A stretch of DNA of 64,000 bases, taken from assembly GCA_004794655.1 (NCBI GenBank), contig SMMW01000575.1, forward strand, positions 9,264,001 through 9,328,000. The letters run 5' to 3'. The DNA is from Marisa cornuarietis (lineage: Eukaryota; Mollusca; Gastropoda; Architaenioglossa; Ampullariidae). Below the pieces are notes generated by a model. The model made no database searches, had not been told where the DNA came from, and worked only from the letters and a program-made list of their open reading frames with translations. Positions 48,173 to 59,894 of the stretch are shown here, piece by piece (within the stretch, counting starts at the first letter, position 1; the number at the start of each line of letters is the position of its first letter). Both the position numbers and the translations under genes were made by a program.

Positions 48173-48959
48173 CAAACTTCACAAATTTGAAATAAAGCGT
48201 TTTACTGTTTGTAAAAAGAAGATATTTTTTAAATTAACAAATTTAACAATTCACAATTGCATTAACTCCGCGTCTGTGATTGTGTTGCTTGCTGTGTGTT
48301 GGTTTCTTTGCGTTGCCTCCAGATAGTAGGGATCATACCCCTGGGGACATATAATATCTGTGAACTGCTGGCTGTCTACTGCGACCAACAGCCTCTCGCA
48401 AAATTGTATGCTGTCAGATCTTGGTGAGCAATTTAACAGCTAAATATCCGGAACCACGATAAATTCTTTAAGTTGACAATGAAATGTGAATTTATTTCTT
48501 TACTTTTGCTTTATTTATTTTTTATATTTTTTTGCAAAGGTTCTCGACCTCAACTTCCCACAACTTAAGGCCAATAAAAACACAACCGTCCACAAAGCTT
48601 TAGATGTTGTACTTTAGTCAACACGAGAGTTCGCATTGTCTGTCCATCTTCTTGATGTTGACAGTTAAATCGGAGGCGAGTTTTTGGTTTGGCATCTTTC
48701 TAGAAGTTAACGCTGGAAAATTCGTCTGCAAGCAATTCAGAGATACTCGTCCGTGATACAATCTTGATACCTGTAATCCCAAGCGAGTTTTGATGATACA
48801 TCCTCACCGAGGGTAAGCTGACATTGTGCAGCAGAAACAAATGGGTTAATATGGTTGACACTTGAGTAGGAGATCATGGAGTTGTTGTCCAGTGACTAAA
48901 AGCTGCATCTGTTTTCAGCACTGCACGGCTTTAGTAGTGCACATTGTATTTTACTTTAA
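46851..48959. other. Stretch without a recognised gene
   Basis: AT-rich, with an AT run at 46937-46952, an A-rich stretch near 47350-47480 and the GA plus CA microsatellite at 48066-48168. No domain or exon recognised. Confidence 0.5.
48066..48168. repeat. (GA)n then (CA)n microsatellite
   Basis: A short GA run (48066-48084), a 6-base spacer and 78 bp of pure CA (48091-48168). Confidence 0.95.
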
Positions 48960-48974
48960 CTTTAGAAAACAGCT

Positions 48975-49495
48975 TACTAAACATTTACTACTTCTGCTCC
49001 TTTATTTCACTACTTCTGTCTCAACATTTTGTTTTTTGCTACTGCTCTTTTAATACTTTTGTATTAAGGTATTAAAGTACTATTTTGATACTGCATTTTC
49101 ACTACGTTTATTTTCAGTTTCACAAATATCTCTTCACTACTTCTATTTTACTACTGATGGTATGTCCGGGAATGTGTCCCTATTTCCGTTTGACGATTGT
49201 TATTTTAAAACTCACATTTCCGTAGTTTTATTTTATAAATGTTGCTTTACGAGAACCCGTTTCACTCCTTTTATTTCATCAATGTTGTTTCCCCCCGCCT
49301 CGTTTCACTTCCGCGCAGTCACCTGAATGCTATTTCACAACTTCTTTGCGACTGCTATTTCATCTATGATACTTTATTACTGCTAGATCATTATTATGCC
49401 GTTTCACTGCTAGTTGTTTCTCTACCCCTGTTTAAAAAAACTATATTGCTACTTCTTGTTTTCCTGATGCTGTTTCGCTACTTCTGTTTTCTCCT
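48975..49495. repeat. Degenerate 'CACTACTTCTGTTT' tandem array
   Basis: Words of the form TTTCACTACTTCTGTTTT recur about every 20-40 bases over 500 bp (for example near 49007, 49133 and 49475), giving strong C/T bias on the plus strand. It looks like an old, decayed minisatellite and creates a spurious Leu/Phe-rich open frame on the plus strand. Confidence 0.6.
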
Positions 49496-49505
49496 CACTC
49501 TCTCG

Positions 49506-49880
49506 CGCGAGACGCAGTCAGAGGGCGCTGCTGTTGCCAGCGTTCGGTTCTTTCATCTGCGGTCAGCCGTAAGATCCCCCATCAACTTCCTCGCCGGGAC
49601 TTCATCGACGTCGGTCGGTAAAGGTACACGTTGCAGCAGTCTTTCTGGAAGCTTCCCAACCCCCCTTGACGAACACCCTCAGCCCGTGGTGGAAGCCTTG
49701 CAACGAGTGGAAAGTCGTGGCCGTGAATATGGTGAGATGGGCCGGCTGCTTCCATTAGTGGCCGCGGAGTAGATGCCAGTGCCACTATTTCTGGTTACCG
49801 AGCTAGTGCCGGTCCGCAAATTAGCGATGGTTCCCCGGTGAACTGTAGCCAGGACATAATGGGGGGTTCCCTTCCTCTTA
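49506..49880 (+). other. GC-rich segment, possible exon
   Basis: An abrupt rise in GC after the CT-rich array. On plus, an acceptor-like GAGACGCAG is followed by a frame reading SEGAAVASVRFFHLRS, then DEHPQPVVEALQRVESRG and EYGEMGRLLP, with donor-like AATATG|GTGAGA at about 49731. No domain recognised; could be an exon or an unrecognised repeat. Confidence 0.2.
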
Positions 49881-50648
49881 AAGCCATTACCAGTCTTCTC
49901 GCGATGTCTGAAGAATGTAAAATGAGGAGTTCGATTTAATACTTAGCTGTTCTCGATGCTAGCGATATTACGGCGTACATAGAGTTTTTTTAAATTGATT
50001 GAATTCAGGAAGCCGTGATTTATAAAAAAAAAACCCGATAGGACCTGTCTCGTGGTCTAGAAAAAAAGGAAGGCCAAATCATATTTTTGTTGTCAACAAT
50101 GTGCTGACAAATATTATCAGGAAATGGGGTAGAGGATGTGGATGCTTCTGTATTCACCAAAAGGACATTGCAATATCCGGTTGCAGTACTAACACTTCAA
50201 AAATCTAAAAAAAAACATAAAAAGTCACGCAAGTCATGAATCAATGTGTGTCTATCGGACAGGTAATGTCAGTTTAGTGTGTGCCATCTGTATGCTGGCC
50301 ACAGCTTAAGACCAAAATTTCTAAACCACGTTTCTCGACCGAGCGACTCGCACGTCCTGTCCTCGCTGTGGTGTGCAGCTGACCCCGAACTGCGGGGTGG
50401 AGTTTCCGCGCCTTGCGTGAGTCGCAATCAATGTTTCTTATTAAAGAAAGTACAGGAGGCAAAGGATTTATCAATCATTCTTTGTCAAGCATGTCTTCCC
50501 ATGTAGGCGCGAGAATTTAATGTGTTTACTTTAATCTGCTGTATGAGACAAAGCGTGTAAGTCTAGGAGTTTGTTCTGGTTTGTGCAAAAGTGCTTCTCT
50601 ATGTATCCTTTTTCCTCCCTCTGTGCGCGCGCTTTAAAGGCAAATAAA

Positions 50649-50680
50649 GTGTGTGCGTGCGTGTATGAGTGTGTGCGTGT

Positions 50681-50726
<46 letters not shown>

Positions 50727-50873
50727 CGAGAGAGATAGATGCGAGTGCGTTATTGTGAACATTTTGGAGTGTGTATGTGTCTCTCTGTGTGCATGTGTTT
50801 ATTAGGAAACGTTTATGTTTGTGTGCTTGTTTGATTTTTGTTTGTTTGTTTGTTTGTGTGTGTGTGTGTGTGT
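50649..50873. repeat. TG-rich tract
   Basis: A (TG)n run with TGCG and TATG interruptions (50649-50723), then looser TG-rich sequence and a second pure TG run (about 50857-50873). Confidence 0.92.
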
Positions 50874-51412
50874 TTGGATAGACGGATGGACGGGAAATGT
50901 GTACTGAAACTGATCTCTGCAGCCAACTCAGTGTTAAAGCACAAAGACATGGAAAAGTTTTCCCTGGCAAGTAAAAGCCAGAAGAACCGTGATCAATGGA
51001 GCTTTCTTTGGAAATAACGGGTAATCTTCTCCGTAGGAAAGTGCGATGACAGCCAAATGCTGTACTCATAAAAATAGCTGGGAACTTCTAATAACAAGCG
51101 CTGATTGTTTTCACAAGTACTTGAATGTGAAAGCAGTTAAGGCCCGCAACATCAGTCCCACCAGCGTTTCCTCAACGACCGGTAACCCACTCTGGCTGCT
51201 TCCGCCCACGCGGTGAGTCGATGCTCGGGTAGGTTCAGTGATACTGGGGCTTACTATTGGGACTGACGATGGCGAGGTGCGTTCAGATCTCATCAAAGGA
51301 TTGTTAGCTCATTCATTAAAGCTCCAGGTAGGTAACTTTCTCAAGTTTTTTACGCTCGAGTAGTACATAATGGTACGAACAGTTTACTTCTGCCTAAACT
51401 AAGGTTTTCATG

Positions 51413-51776
51413 CCAACGTAGACCAGTGAGTGGCGTGACAATGTAGACATGTGACAGCGACAACATAGACCGGTGAGTGGCGTGACAGTGTAGATAGGTG
51501 AGTGGCATGTGGCATGGAGACTAGTGAATGACGTTGCAGTGTAGACCGGTGAATGAGATGGCAATGTTGACAGGTGAGTGACGTGACGATCAGTCTAGTG
51601 AATGACGTTACATTGTTGACCGGTGAGGTGGCAATGTAGACAGGTGAGTGAGGTGACAATATAGACAGGCGAGTGACGTGACAATGAAGACAGGTGACTG
51701 ATTGCAATGTAGAACAACGAGTGAGATGACAATGTAGACAGCGAGTGGCTTTTTTTGACAATCTAGGCCGGTGAGC
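51413..51776. repeat. About 25-bp minisatellite, roughly 14 units
   Basis: Head-to-tail degenerate units of the form GACAATGTAGACAGGTGAGT plus GACGT. Units vary in length (about 20-28 bp) and sequence, with a T-run insertion near 51750. The antisense reading gives a repetitive 'LHCH' peptide frame that is an artefact of the array. Confidence 0.9.
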
Positions 51777-52394
51777 TGTTTTTTTTCTTGTCGATGTCTT
51801 ATTCGCTTAGTGTGTTTTTTTCTCAGATGTTTTTAATACACCCTAGGTTCACCTTCACTGTTCGCTACAACGGGGTTCCTTAAAGATTTATTGATAGTCT
51901 TGACAATAAATTGTTTTGAATAACCTTGCAGATGTATGCAAAATGTAGGCAGCTATTTTGGTTTAAAAATTTCTAATCTAAATATAGGACTTTTGGTTTT
52001 CTTATCGCCCTTATTAAAAGACAATACGGCGGGCGGATCAGTATTCATGTTTCTGATATTGATTGTTACAAATAAAGTCTCGACCCTGTCAGTACCGTAC
52101 TATGAAAAATCCTGTCATTGTTGCCGGTTCAATCTATACTGGTCTACAAAAAAGATGTGCTTAGTTTCTATTTTCAGATAAAAGTAAGCTAAGAAAAAGT
52201 ATATCATAAAGACGTTTAACGCCAACTTATTCATTATGTTTGAAATCTTGTCTTCTTTGCGTAGTATGCACTGTAGTATTCACTAGTCTTTGTGTAGTAC
52301 GCACTTTAGTATATATTAGTCTTTTCCTAAAACATGATTTGGTGATCAACTACGAGGAGGCTTCAGCTGAAAACCTTAATAAAAGATTAATAGC

Positions 52395-52475
52395 CAACAA
52401 CAATGTATTAAGTGAATTTTTATAGCGCATTACCCTGACATCAAAGCCTAGCTCAAAGCGCTTTACAGAGAGAAA
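52395..52475 (-). mobile_element. L2/CR1-like 3' tail, reverse orientation
   Basis: On the plus strand CAACAACAAT is followed by AAGTGAATTTTTATAGCGCA and later CTCAAAGCGCTTTACA. Read on minus: TGTAAAGCGCTTTGAG, then TGCGCTATAAAAATTCACTT, then a TTGTTGTTG tail. Both GCGC arms of the L2/CR1-type terminus are present. Confidence 0.7.
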
Positions 52476-55400
52476 ATATAAACACACAGACATAAAGATA
52501 ATAATGGTATCAAAACAAAGAGTTCATTGTGTTTTCAAGGTGAATATCATCAGCATAGATGCAGTCACTACAGCTCATTTATACTACCAGCTGCAGCTGT
52601 GATTTGTAGTTGTACGATCAGTGGAAAAGTAGTGGGGCACGTGACCGCGCTCGTTGACTCACGTTGATACACAATTTAAAGCAGCAAGTGATGATTGAAA
52701 TCAGCTAATTAAAATCCAGGAGTAGAGATGGTGTAGATATGACGTTTGAGACCGTTAGGCGATGAAGAAGACAAAAATGGGGCACAGGCTCAGGAAACAG
52801 TCGAGAACAGTACCAGGCGAACGCAGCGAAAAGCACAGATTAACAGAAGTCAGCAGACACCGAACATCACGAAAACCCAAAGGCACCACAAGAAAACAAA
52901 AGAAATAGAACAGGTTTTTCTGATGACTAGGCCTAGTGTCTTCAGTTTTGTTTTGTTAATGACACTTTGGGAGAACAGAAAAGAACGGTTTAATTTATAG
53001 CCTCGTATCGGAAGCCATTTTGTTATCTCTGAAATGTTGTTTTGACTTTAGTCTTAAAGGAAAAAAAGCAAATAAAGAGAATCGTTAGTGTTTATAAATA
53101 GCAGAGGATTAGCTGATTGCACGAAAGCCTAACCTGAAAATCTGAACAGTCCACACTGTTCTACAAATATCTTGCATAAAGAAAGGATTAGCTGGGAGTA
53201 ATCTCCCTTAACTCCGCCTCCTCCATAAAGACACTATATGCAGAACGGGATTTATTTGCAGTAAAGCATGTTTACCTGGTCCCATGGATCTAGGTTTCTG
53301 GGGTGTGATGCATGTTAAGATCTTATGTCGGACTTGACATTAAATCCAACATTTGAACTTTAAACAAATCGCTGTTTGCCTAGTATGCAACTGTTAGTCG
53401 TGAAAATGAGTCACTGGTATCTAGCGGAAAGTCGATTTTTAAGCAAAGTCGACTTTCACTTGAACCCGACGCTCTAAGACTTATTTTCAAGACTTCACAT
53501 GCAACCCAGTCCTGAAGGCTTGTTCACCAGAAACCTGCTGGTAAAGTCTTATGAGTCTCTCTCTCATTATTGCTTCGTCTTGAGATGAAATGGCCTCTGG
53601 GAATAAAGACACGTAGGCACAAAGAGAAAGTTAATTTCTTTTGAGATCTAAGGCTTCCCAAAGTGTGCGCAGTTCCTTTAAGTAAATGAAGAGGGAGACT
53701 GTGATCTGTATATCTGGCTGATTATACTCTACAATGTTGAACATTTACAGAAGTGTACGTAGAACTGTCACAGAAGAAAAATGAAGGCTTTAATGAACAT
53801 CTAAATCCGGATAAAACTTTCTTTGAAAAATGTAGAATTTTCGATTTTCTAAAACCGCCCTGCCGTATTTCACCATTTTAAGCAACGCACGTTCTTATTT
53901 CCTGTCCATATTCCAATGTCAGTTGCCTTTAACCGTCCTCTTCACAGTGTTTCTTTCTTTCTTTTTCTCGCTCAGTTCACACTCTCGAACCGTTAACAAG
54001 TAAACCTTTAAAAATGCGCACGTTATCTTTTCTTCTAGTTTAGCCGAACACGCTTCCTTCTCAAGCACTAGAAAATTTGCAATCAGTTTTGGCTTTCTGG
54101 AACCGAGCTCTTCGGCATCGAGAATGTCAGCTTCTGCCGGAAGGGTAAACTAGATACACAAATACCTTATTATTATTATATTCTGAATGGCTAGCCTCGA
54201 TCCCTTTCGCTGCTATTAGGCTATTGAACTCATGGTGCTATGTGTGGCTTCTCTTCTTCAAAAGAAAGCGCTGGCTATTCCCGCCAACAGTGTCCCCGCT
54301 GACAAAATAAAGTTTAAGGCTATTTCGAAGCCCATTTAAGTCCCGAGCATGAGAATAATCAGGTTCGAAGAGAAGGCCGGTTGGTTATGGTGTAACTGAA
54401 TTTTTTTCCCTGGACTAAAGATGTTTCCTTTCATTTCTGTCCTTCTGCGAACGAAAATGAGCAGAAAATAGCAAGCTGTTTTCGAAATATTTCGCGAGAG
54501 CTGTTTATGGGAAGATCTGATATGTCAGCGATATAATCTGGTACTTGGGAAAAGGGAATTGTAGTTCCTCAGTCGATATAGCTCCCAGCGGTGTCCTTGT
54601 TTTTCTGCGGGCTATCCTCGCGTCATAGGTGGATCCTGTGTGGCATGACATTACAGAATAGTTTATAATAGAGATCAGTTGAACCCCTAGTAGATTTTTG
54701 AAATAAAACGTATAAAGTTCTATTTCTGGGACAGTCTTTCGGCGAATGCTTTTCACGACATTTGATTGAAATTTCTGGAGAGGAAAGTAAAGGAGATATT
54801 TTGAGTGAACCGTCTGGACAGGACGGTGGAGGGAATATTTTGAGCCTTCTGGACAGCGGGGTTAAGACTAAACTTTAATATTATGAGGCCGCTGGTATCG
54901 CACTTAATATAAGGTGTTCTCAACGCGCATTCCACAATGTATCCGATAAGGTATCGATGACTGAAATCAAACACAATGAGTGAATAGTGAAACAAGTTGC
55001 CGTGGGTTTTGTTTTGCGTTTATTGACAACGATTCAGGTACCTAAAGCTATCAGTTCCACTCGATTAGGCAACATCTGAGTGTGCACACAGTCTTCACAG
55101 AGATGGGAGCGCTAAACTTCAGTATTATTACCCTGCTGTGTAACACTGGGATACAAAATGAACTCATGGGTAGTTTGACGTGGGCGGTTGGCGTGGCTGG
55201 CGCCGTTTACCAGTTCTCTTTGTCTAAAACTGCATTAAGATCACTAGAAGTACGGAAGGGACTTGTTTCCCTAAATATCTTCAAATCCCAGGCATGGTGA
55301 CGGCTATAGAGAGGCGACCAGGTTTGTCAGACGCCACAAAGTACACTTATAGCAAATGAAGGCCGATGTACAAGACAGTAACGCCTACAGAGGCACGTGC

Positions 55401-55944
55401 ATGTGTGGAGTGCGCATGTCTTTAAATCGCCCAGCACGCAGTCAGATACAATTCCGGTAAAAAGGAATCCTCCTAATCTTTTGGGTAGAGCAAGCGAGAG
55501 AATATTATTTTGATCGATCTGTCCGTGCCATCAATACTATGTATATTTTTTTTAAAGGTATCTCTCCCTCTGTCGAGTAGAACTGTGGGTAAGCCGCGCG
55601 GTGTTTAGAAGAAACTCTCCCATCTTTGCCTGGCACTGTGGGTAAACTGCGAGGCGTTTAGAGTATTAATCTGGTGCAGGATGACACGTGACATGTGTAA
55701 GCCAATCAGCAGCCCGCATCGATCTTCGAGCACCTCTTTCCTTTCTCGCTCGACACGAGAAGTGGATTTTCCAGACGAACATCAAGCAGTTCAGTATTTA
55801 CAAAATTTAGTGACACAGTGGACTAGTTCGTGGTATTTTTTCAAGTATTCTTTGTCGTTGTACTTGCTAAAGCATGACATTTGTTTTTTTTTGTCAATAA
55901 TACTCATTATTATATGCGATGTAATTTCTTCTAGTACTTGCTCT
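52476..55944. other. Stretch without a recognised gene
   Basis: AT-rich with no supported exon. A short direct repeat built on CTGTGGGTAARCYGCG lies at about 55583-55665 (two copies about 54 bp apart). Confidence 0.5.
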
Positions 55945-56202
55945 GGGGCCAGTTGCACAACACGTTTCTAAACCTTAAAACTGTTCTAAAGAAGCAAAAT
56001 CTCTTCTTAGCCATTTTGATGCAATGCAGAAAAACATACGAAAAAATTGTACTGACAGGACGGAAAGTCAGACTTTATCTTACTTAAAGTAGTTTTAGTT
56101 TAAAAAATTCTAAAATTGTGGTGTGTACTTTAAACTAATTATCTAAATAGAGTTAAGGCCTAAAAGTGTTTAAAATTAGAAATGTGTTGTGCAACTGGCA
56201 CC
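55945..56202 (-). mobile_element. MITE copy B
   Basis: A 258-bp element with terminal inverted repeats: GGGGCCAGTTGCACAACACG at the left, and GGTGCCAGTTGCACAACACA read inward from the right. It is the reverse-orientation homologue of 9265-9530 along its full length. No coding capacity. A 3-bp CTG flanks both sides if the element is taken to start one base in (GGGCCAG), which could be the target duplication or chance. Confidence 0.87.
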
Positions 56203-56439
56203 TGACCTTTTAACCTAGGAGAGACTTAACAAATGATGTAGCACGTGCAAGAGGAGTGGTATGGGTTTCAACCAGTCTCTAGAAAATTCTTTTATACAAA
56301 TTTCGCAGACTACACTTTTGAAATAAACGGTCTGAGGGATTTGGTAATCGGCATAGTTCTCAAAGTTTGAAAAACGCGCGGCACCAAACCAGAGATCCGC
56401 AGAGAGATTCAGAGCGAAGGACGCAGTCATGTCTTGCAG

Positions 56440-56630
56440 GTGGAGGCGACAACGATGAAGATCTTCTGCCATGGCAACAGTCAGGATAATCTGTCCACCC
56501 CAAAAAACACGATCGCTGGTCGAACGTACAGCGGATACAATGAAAGCACAAGCCATCTTGTGTACCCGGTTTGCAGAAACACGGTGAGGAAGCCACGGGT
56601 GCCATCTTTCAACATCTCCTCCAACAAAGA
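56440..56630 (+). CDS. Possible internal exon
   Basis: A 191-nt frame between an acceptor (GTCTTGCAG|, weak pyrimidine tract) and a consensus donor (AAAGA|GTGAGT). It reads VEATTMKIFCHGNSQDNLST and so on in phase 0, ending in phase 2. No domain recognised. The opposite strand also has a 143-codon frame over the same interval (56215-56646), so which strand, if either, is coding is unresolved. Confidence 0.22.
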
Positions 56631-56639
56631 GTGAGTTTA

Positions 56640-58467
56640 CATCCAATGTGTATGTTCATTTTCTATGTCCTTTTAAATTTGGGAGTGAAATGATTGTTTT
56701 TTTCTAATGGACAAGAAATTTACAGATGAGCGATGACCGGAACATACTTACGCACTTGCAGCCACCAAAATGCACTCACTCACGCACACATATTCTTTCA
56801 CTAAAAGGCACGTGCCAATATCATCCAACACGCGTCACTCTTGAATGTGTTCGTGAGCACGTACGCAGAGAAGCGCGGAAAAGCACATGCATCAAAAGGA
56901 AAAGACACGCAAAAACAGAAAGGTATTCATTTTATTTTTTACACTTAGATTTTACTGAGATGTCGCGAGTGTTGGCTCAGCTTTTGTGGAGTCCATATTT
57001 AGCTTCTTCTTCTTTGTTTCTGCAGCAAATGGCTAGCTCCATTGCACTTGAATGCGGTTTGATGCCTGGCTATATTTTACGTATCCCGTCAGTGTCCGTA
57101 AACGTAGGCCGGTCGACTTCACTTGACAAGAGAGCTTCATGGCTCCTCATATCCTGACTCCATTTAGCCTGGCGTCGGACGTTTCCCAAACGCGATGTTT
57201 ACAACCATCAACCATCGGACATGTCGAATGTTTTTGTTTTTGGAAGCCACTGTTGCCATTGACAACCGGTACGACAAACCTCAGCTCTAACTGGGAGATG
57301 AATAAAGGAGTGAATTAGAGAGAGGGTTTTTTTTTTTACTTGGTCGTTCTAAGTGTGTCCTTCAAGAGATGGGCAATTTTATAGAAACTGGCATTATAGG
57401 ACCCCGCTAGCATGCTTCATAAAGGGAACGAACGAGTTTTCTGGTCGCATTAAGTAGAAATCGCTCAGCTTTCATCAAGGGAACAACAAACAACTGTGCC
57501 AGAGCTGCCTCGGATAATGGATTGTTCAGCAGCCAAGAGCCTTTGTGTTCTAGCAACGGACTCTCACATCAAGAAGAGTAAACCAATCTGCCAGTTTGAG
57601 AGTAGGTTCTACAAGAATAAAACTGCCCAGAGTGTAAATATTTGAATGTTCTTTTCTGCGTTGAAAAAATTGCCTCTCGTGTGTCGGTGTAGGGTCCTAG
57701 GTCAGGAAAACAGGATGTTAATCTCAAAACGATTGTTATTTGACCGTTTCTGCCAGATGAATTTTTGAACCTACCTTTCGCGTGTAATCGAAGTATTATC
57801 AATTAAAATTAACCCTTCTTGCTAAATTAAAGTCTTGTAAATTAGAACTGATTCTTGTATGTGTAATTTCTGTACATGGCACCTGTGTACACAAGCCGCT
57901 GCTTTGGGGGTGCTGCATCCTTAGCGGCTGACTCGGCATAAAACAAAAACTTACATAAGAGAAACGTGATTAGCTCTCTCTTCTCGACCCCAAGCACTTT
58001 GATAACAACAGTTCTTTTAATTAAGTTATGTTTCTAAGTGCAACATTTGCGTAAACGTGTGATTATCGAACAGAGGATTAACCACGTGCCTCAGCAATGT
58101 TACATTAAATTAACATCACAGCTGCTAACCAGACTGCGAAAAATTGAAAATGTTTCTCTTGAATATGTTGTTTGCCTAAATGGAATTTAATAACTTTATT
58201 TCAATTATGAATTACAAGCGTTTGGCCGTTCACGGTTGTCTTAGAAAGAAGTCAATTATCCCATCCAGCGAAGTTACAAAATTAAGCTGGCTGTCATGGC
58301 AACGCCTCCTTCACGTGCTCGAAACTCTTGCATTGGCATCGGCCTTTGATGTTGGCAGAAAATACAATTCAGGTCAATTCCCGTGGTTTTTTTCATAAAA
58401 AGTGTCCGTAAAAACAGAACACACGAGTGTGCCCCACGGGACTACACAATGTTATGTCAGGATCCCT
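56640..58467. other. Stretch without a recognised gene
   Basis: Unique AT-rich sequence. The frame at 56726-57157 (plus) has no domain, no splice support and no codon bias I can defend. Confidence 0.5.
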
Positions 58468-59894
58468 GTAACTGTGACAGTATCCCTGGTCTTTCAACCA
58501 GAACGTGAATACTGGCCCCGGGGAATGGGCACGTGGGCACTAGTTACTCAACACTAGCCGCCCACGTCAACATTAACTGCAGGGGAAAACACGATAATCA
58601 CACGTCGGTCATTCAATTACACAACTTGGCTCACGAGCCCCCACCCCTGCTCTTCCCCGAACACAATACTCAACGACGTGTGATTTCAATGGAACAATAA
58701 AGAAAAGATTTATTCATTACAAAAGCAATTCAAACAAAATACAATCAAATGGACTCGTCTAGGGGGGTCCCAATACTATCCGTGCTAGAGCGTACTTCTG
58801 ATGTTACAGTGCTGTTGCCTCTCTTTACAAATACCATACACACTCGCAAGCGCACCAACTTAGCTCTGTTACAGCTGGTTTGTTGAGAGTCCAATACTTC
58901 AGTTGACTGCCACGACACACTGACGATTTCCCTTCGAAGTGATGTCTGATGGTCTGACGTCTTCCTCCCTCGAACTGTCACCACGTCAGAGAGCGACGAC
59001 TGCTTCTCTCGGTGACCCAGATTCGAGCCTTGTACCACTCGAGGGTACACACGTGGGTTCCTCGACGACTGCAATGCCTCGTACAGCCGCCACGCAAACA
59101 CCACCACAGATGGTCTCAGTCCTTCGAGACCCGACGACTTCTGGCGGCCTCAACGTTGAGCCTCTACCTCTCACACCGGTAGAGCGAGCCCACAGTCACA
59201 CAGCCCTTTCCTCTCCACGACAACAGCAGGCAGTCTTGACAGTCCGTCGCCAATTACTTGCCTCCTTCTCTCAAGGTTTTCTAACCCGACTTCTTTCCTC
59301 CCGAGTCTTGCCCTCGTGGCTAAGACTTGGTCCGAGGCAGAAGTGTAGCTGGCGTTAGAAAGCTGAAGCCGCTTTGGCTGGTGACCCGTTGCTCCCCTAC
59401 TCAGACGTTCGCCAAAAAGCCAGTGAAATGTGTTCTTGTCTCTCTATTTATCTCTCCACATTCTCACAGATACATACAACGAGGGATGCCATTGGTCAGT
59501 AACTCATCATCCAATCAGCTACAATTAGAGTCAGCAAACGACAGGAGGAGATCTCTCTCTGACCACAGGCCACGCCTACAGGTGGTTGCGGTCAGGTGGC
59601 TAAACCTCCCTCCCCCCTGTCCTATTACGTGGTCTGACGGCAAAACCAGGTGCGCGCCTTAGGATAACTTTCTCTCTTCTGCCCAGACTTTGTTGACGTT
59701 TAGCCAGCAATCGGCCACGCATGGCGGCCGAAATCACTTAGCACCTTCTGTTCCACGCGTCCATTTAGGCGTCCATACCAAAACATACGCCCCCTACTTC
59801 CTCGCCAAAGGGCCTCAGGCTTGTCAAGAAGGCGCTCTAAACGCTAAGTGGGCAGATTGTTACCTACCCCCTCGAGTTATCTCATGACAGTAAC
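58468..59894 (-). mobile_element. Probable solo LTR with 5-bp TSD
   Basis: A 1417-bp block (58473-59889) starts TGTGACAG and ends CATGACA on the plus strand, i.e. TG...CA ends, and is flanked by identical GTAAC (58468-58472 and 59890-59894). A 5-bp duplication is typical of Ty3/gypsy- and BEL-type LTR retrotransposons. Read on minus, CCAAT-type boxes occur near 59490-59520, a TATA-like GATAAATAGAG near 59450 and AATAAA near 58713, in U3-R-U5 order. The base composition is more GC-rich than the surroundings. No gag/pol or second LTR is in the window, so it is best read as a solo LTR. The family is unknown, and open frames of up to 139 codons inside it are not taken as genes. Confidence 0.65.

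Noticed and set aside
51413..51776. Repeat array considered as CRISPR
   Set aside because: Units are contiguous, degenerate and variable in length with no unique spacers, and the sequence is eukaryotic.
58986..59107. tRNA-like box B (GGCTCGAATCT) on minus, considered as a SINE
   Set aside because: It falls inside the block with TG...CA ends and 5-bp GTAAC flanks. The LTR explanation accounts for the whole 1.4 kb, while box A is poor.
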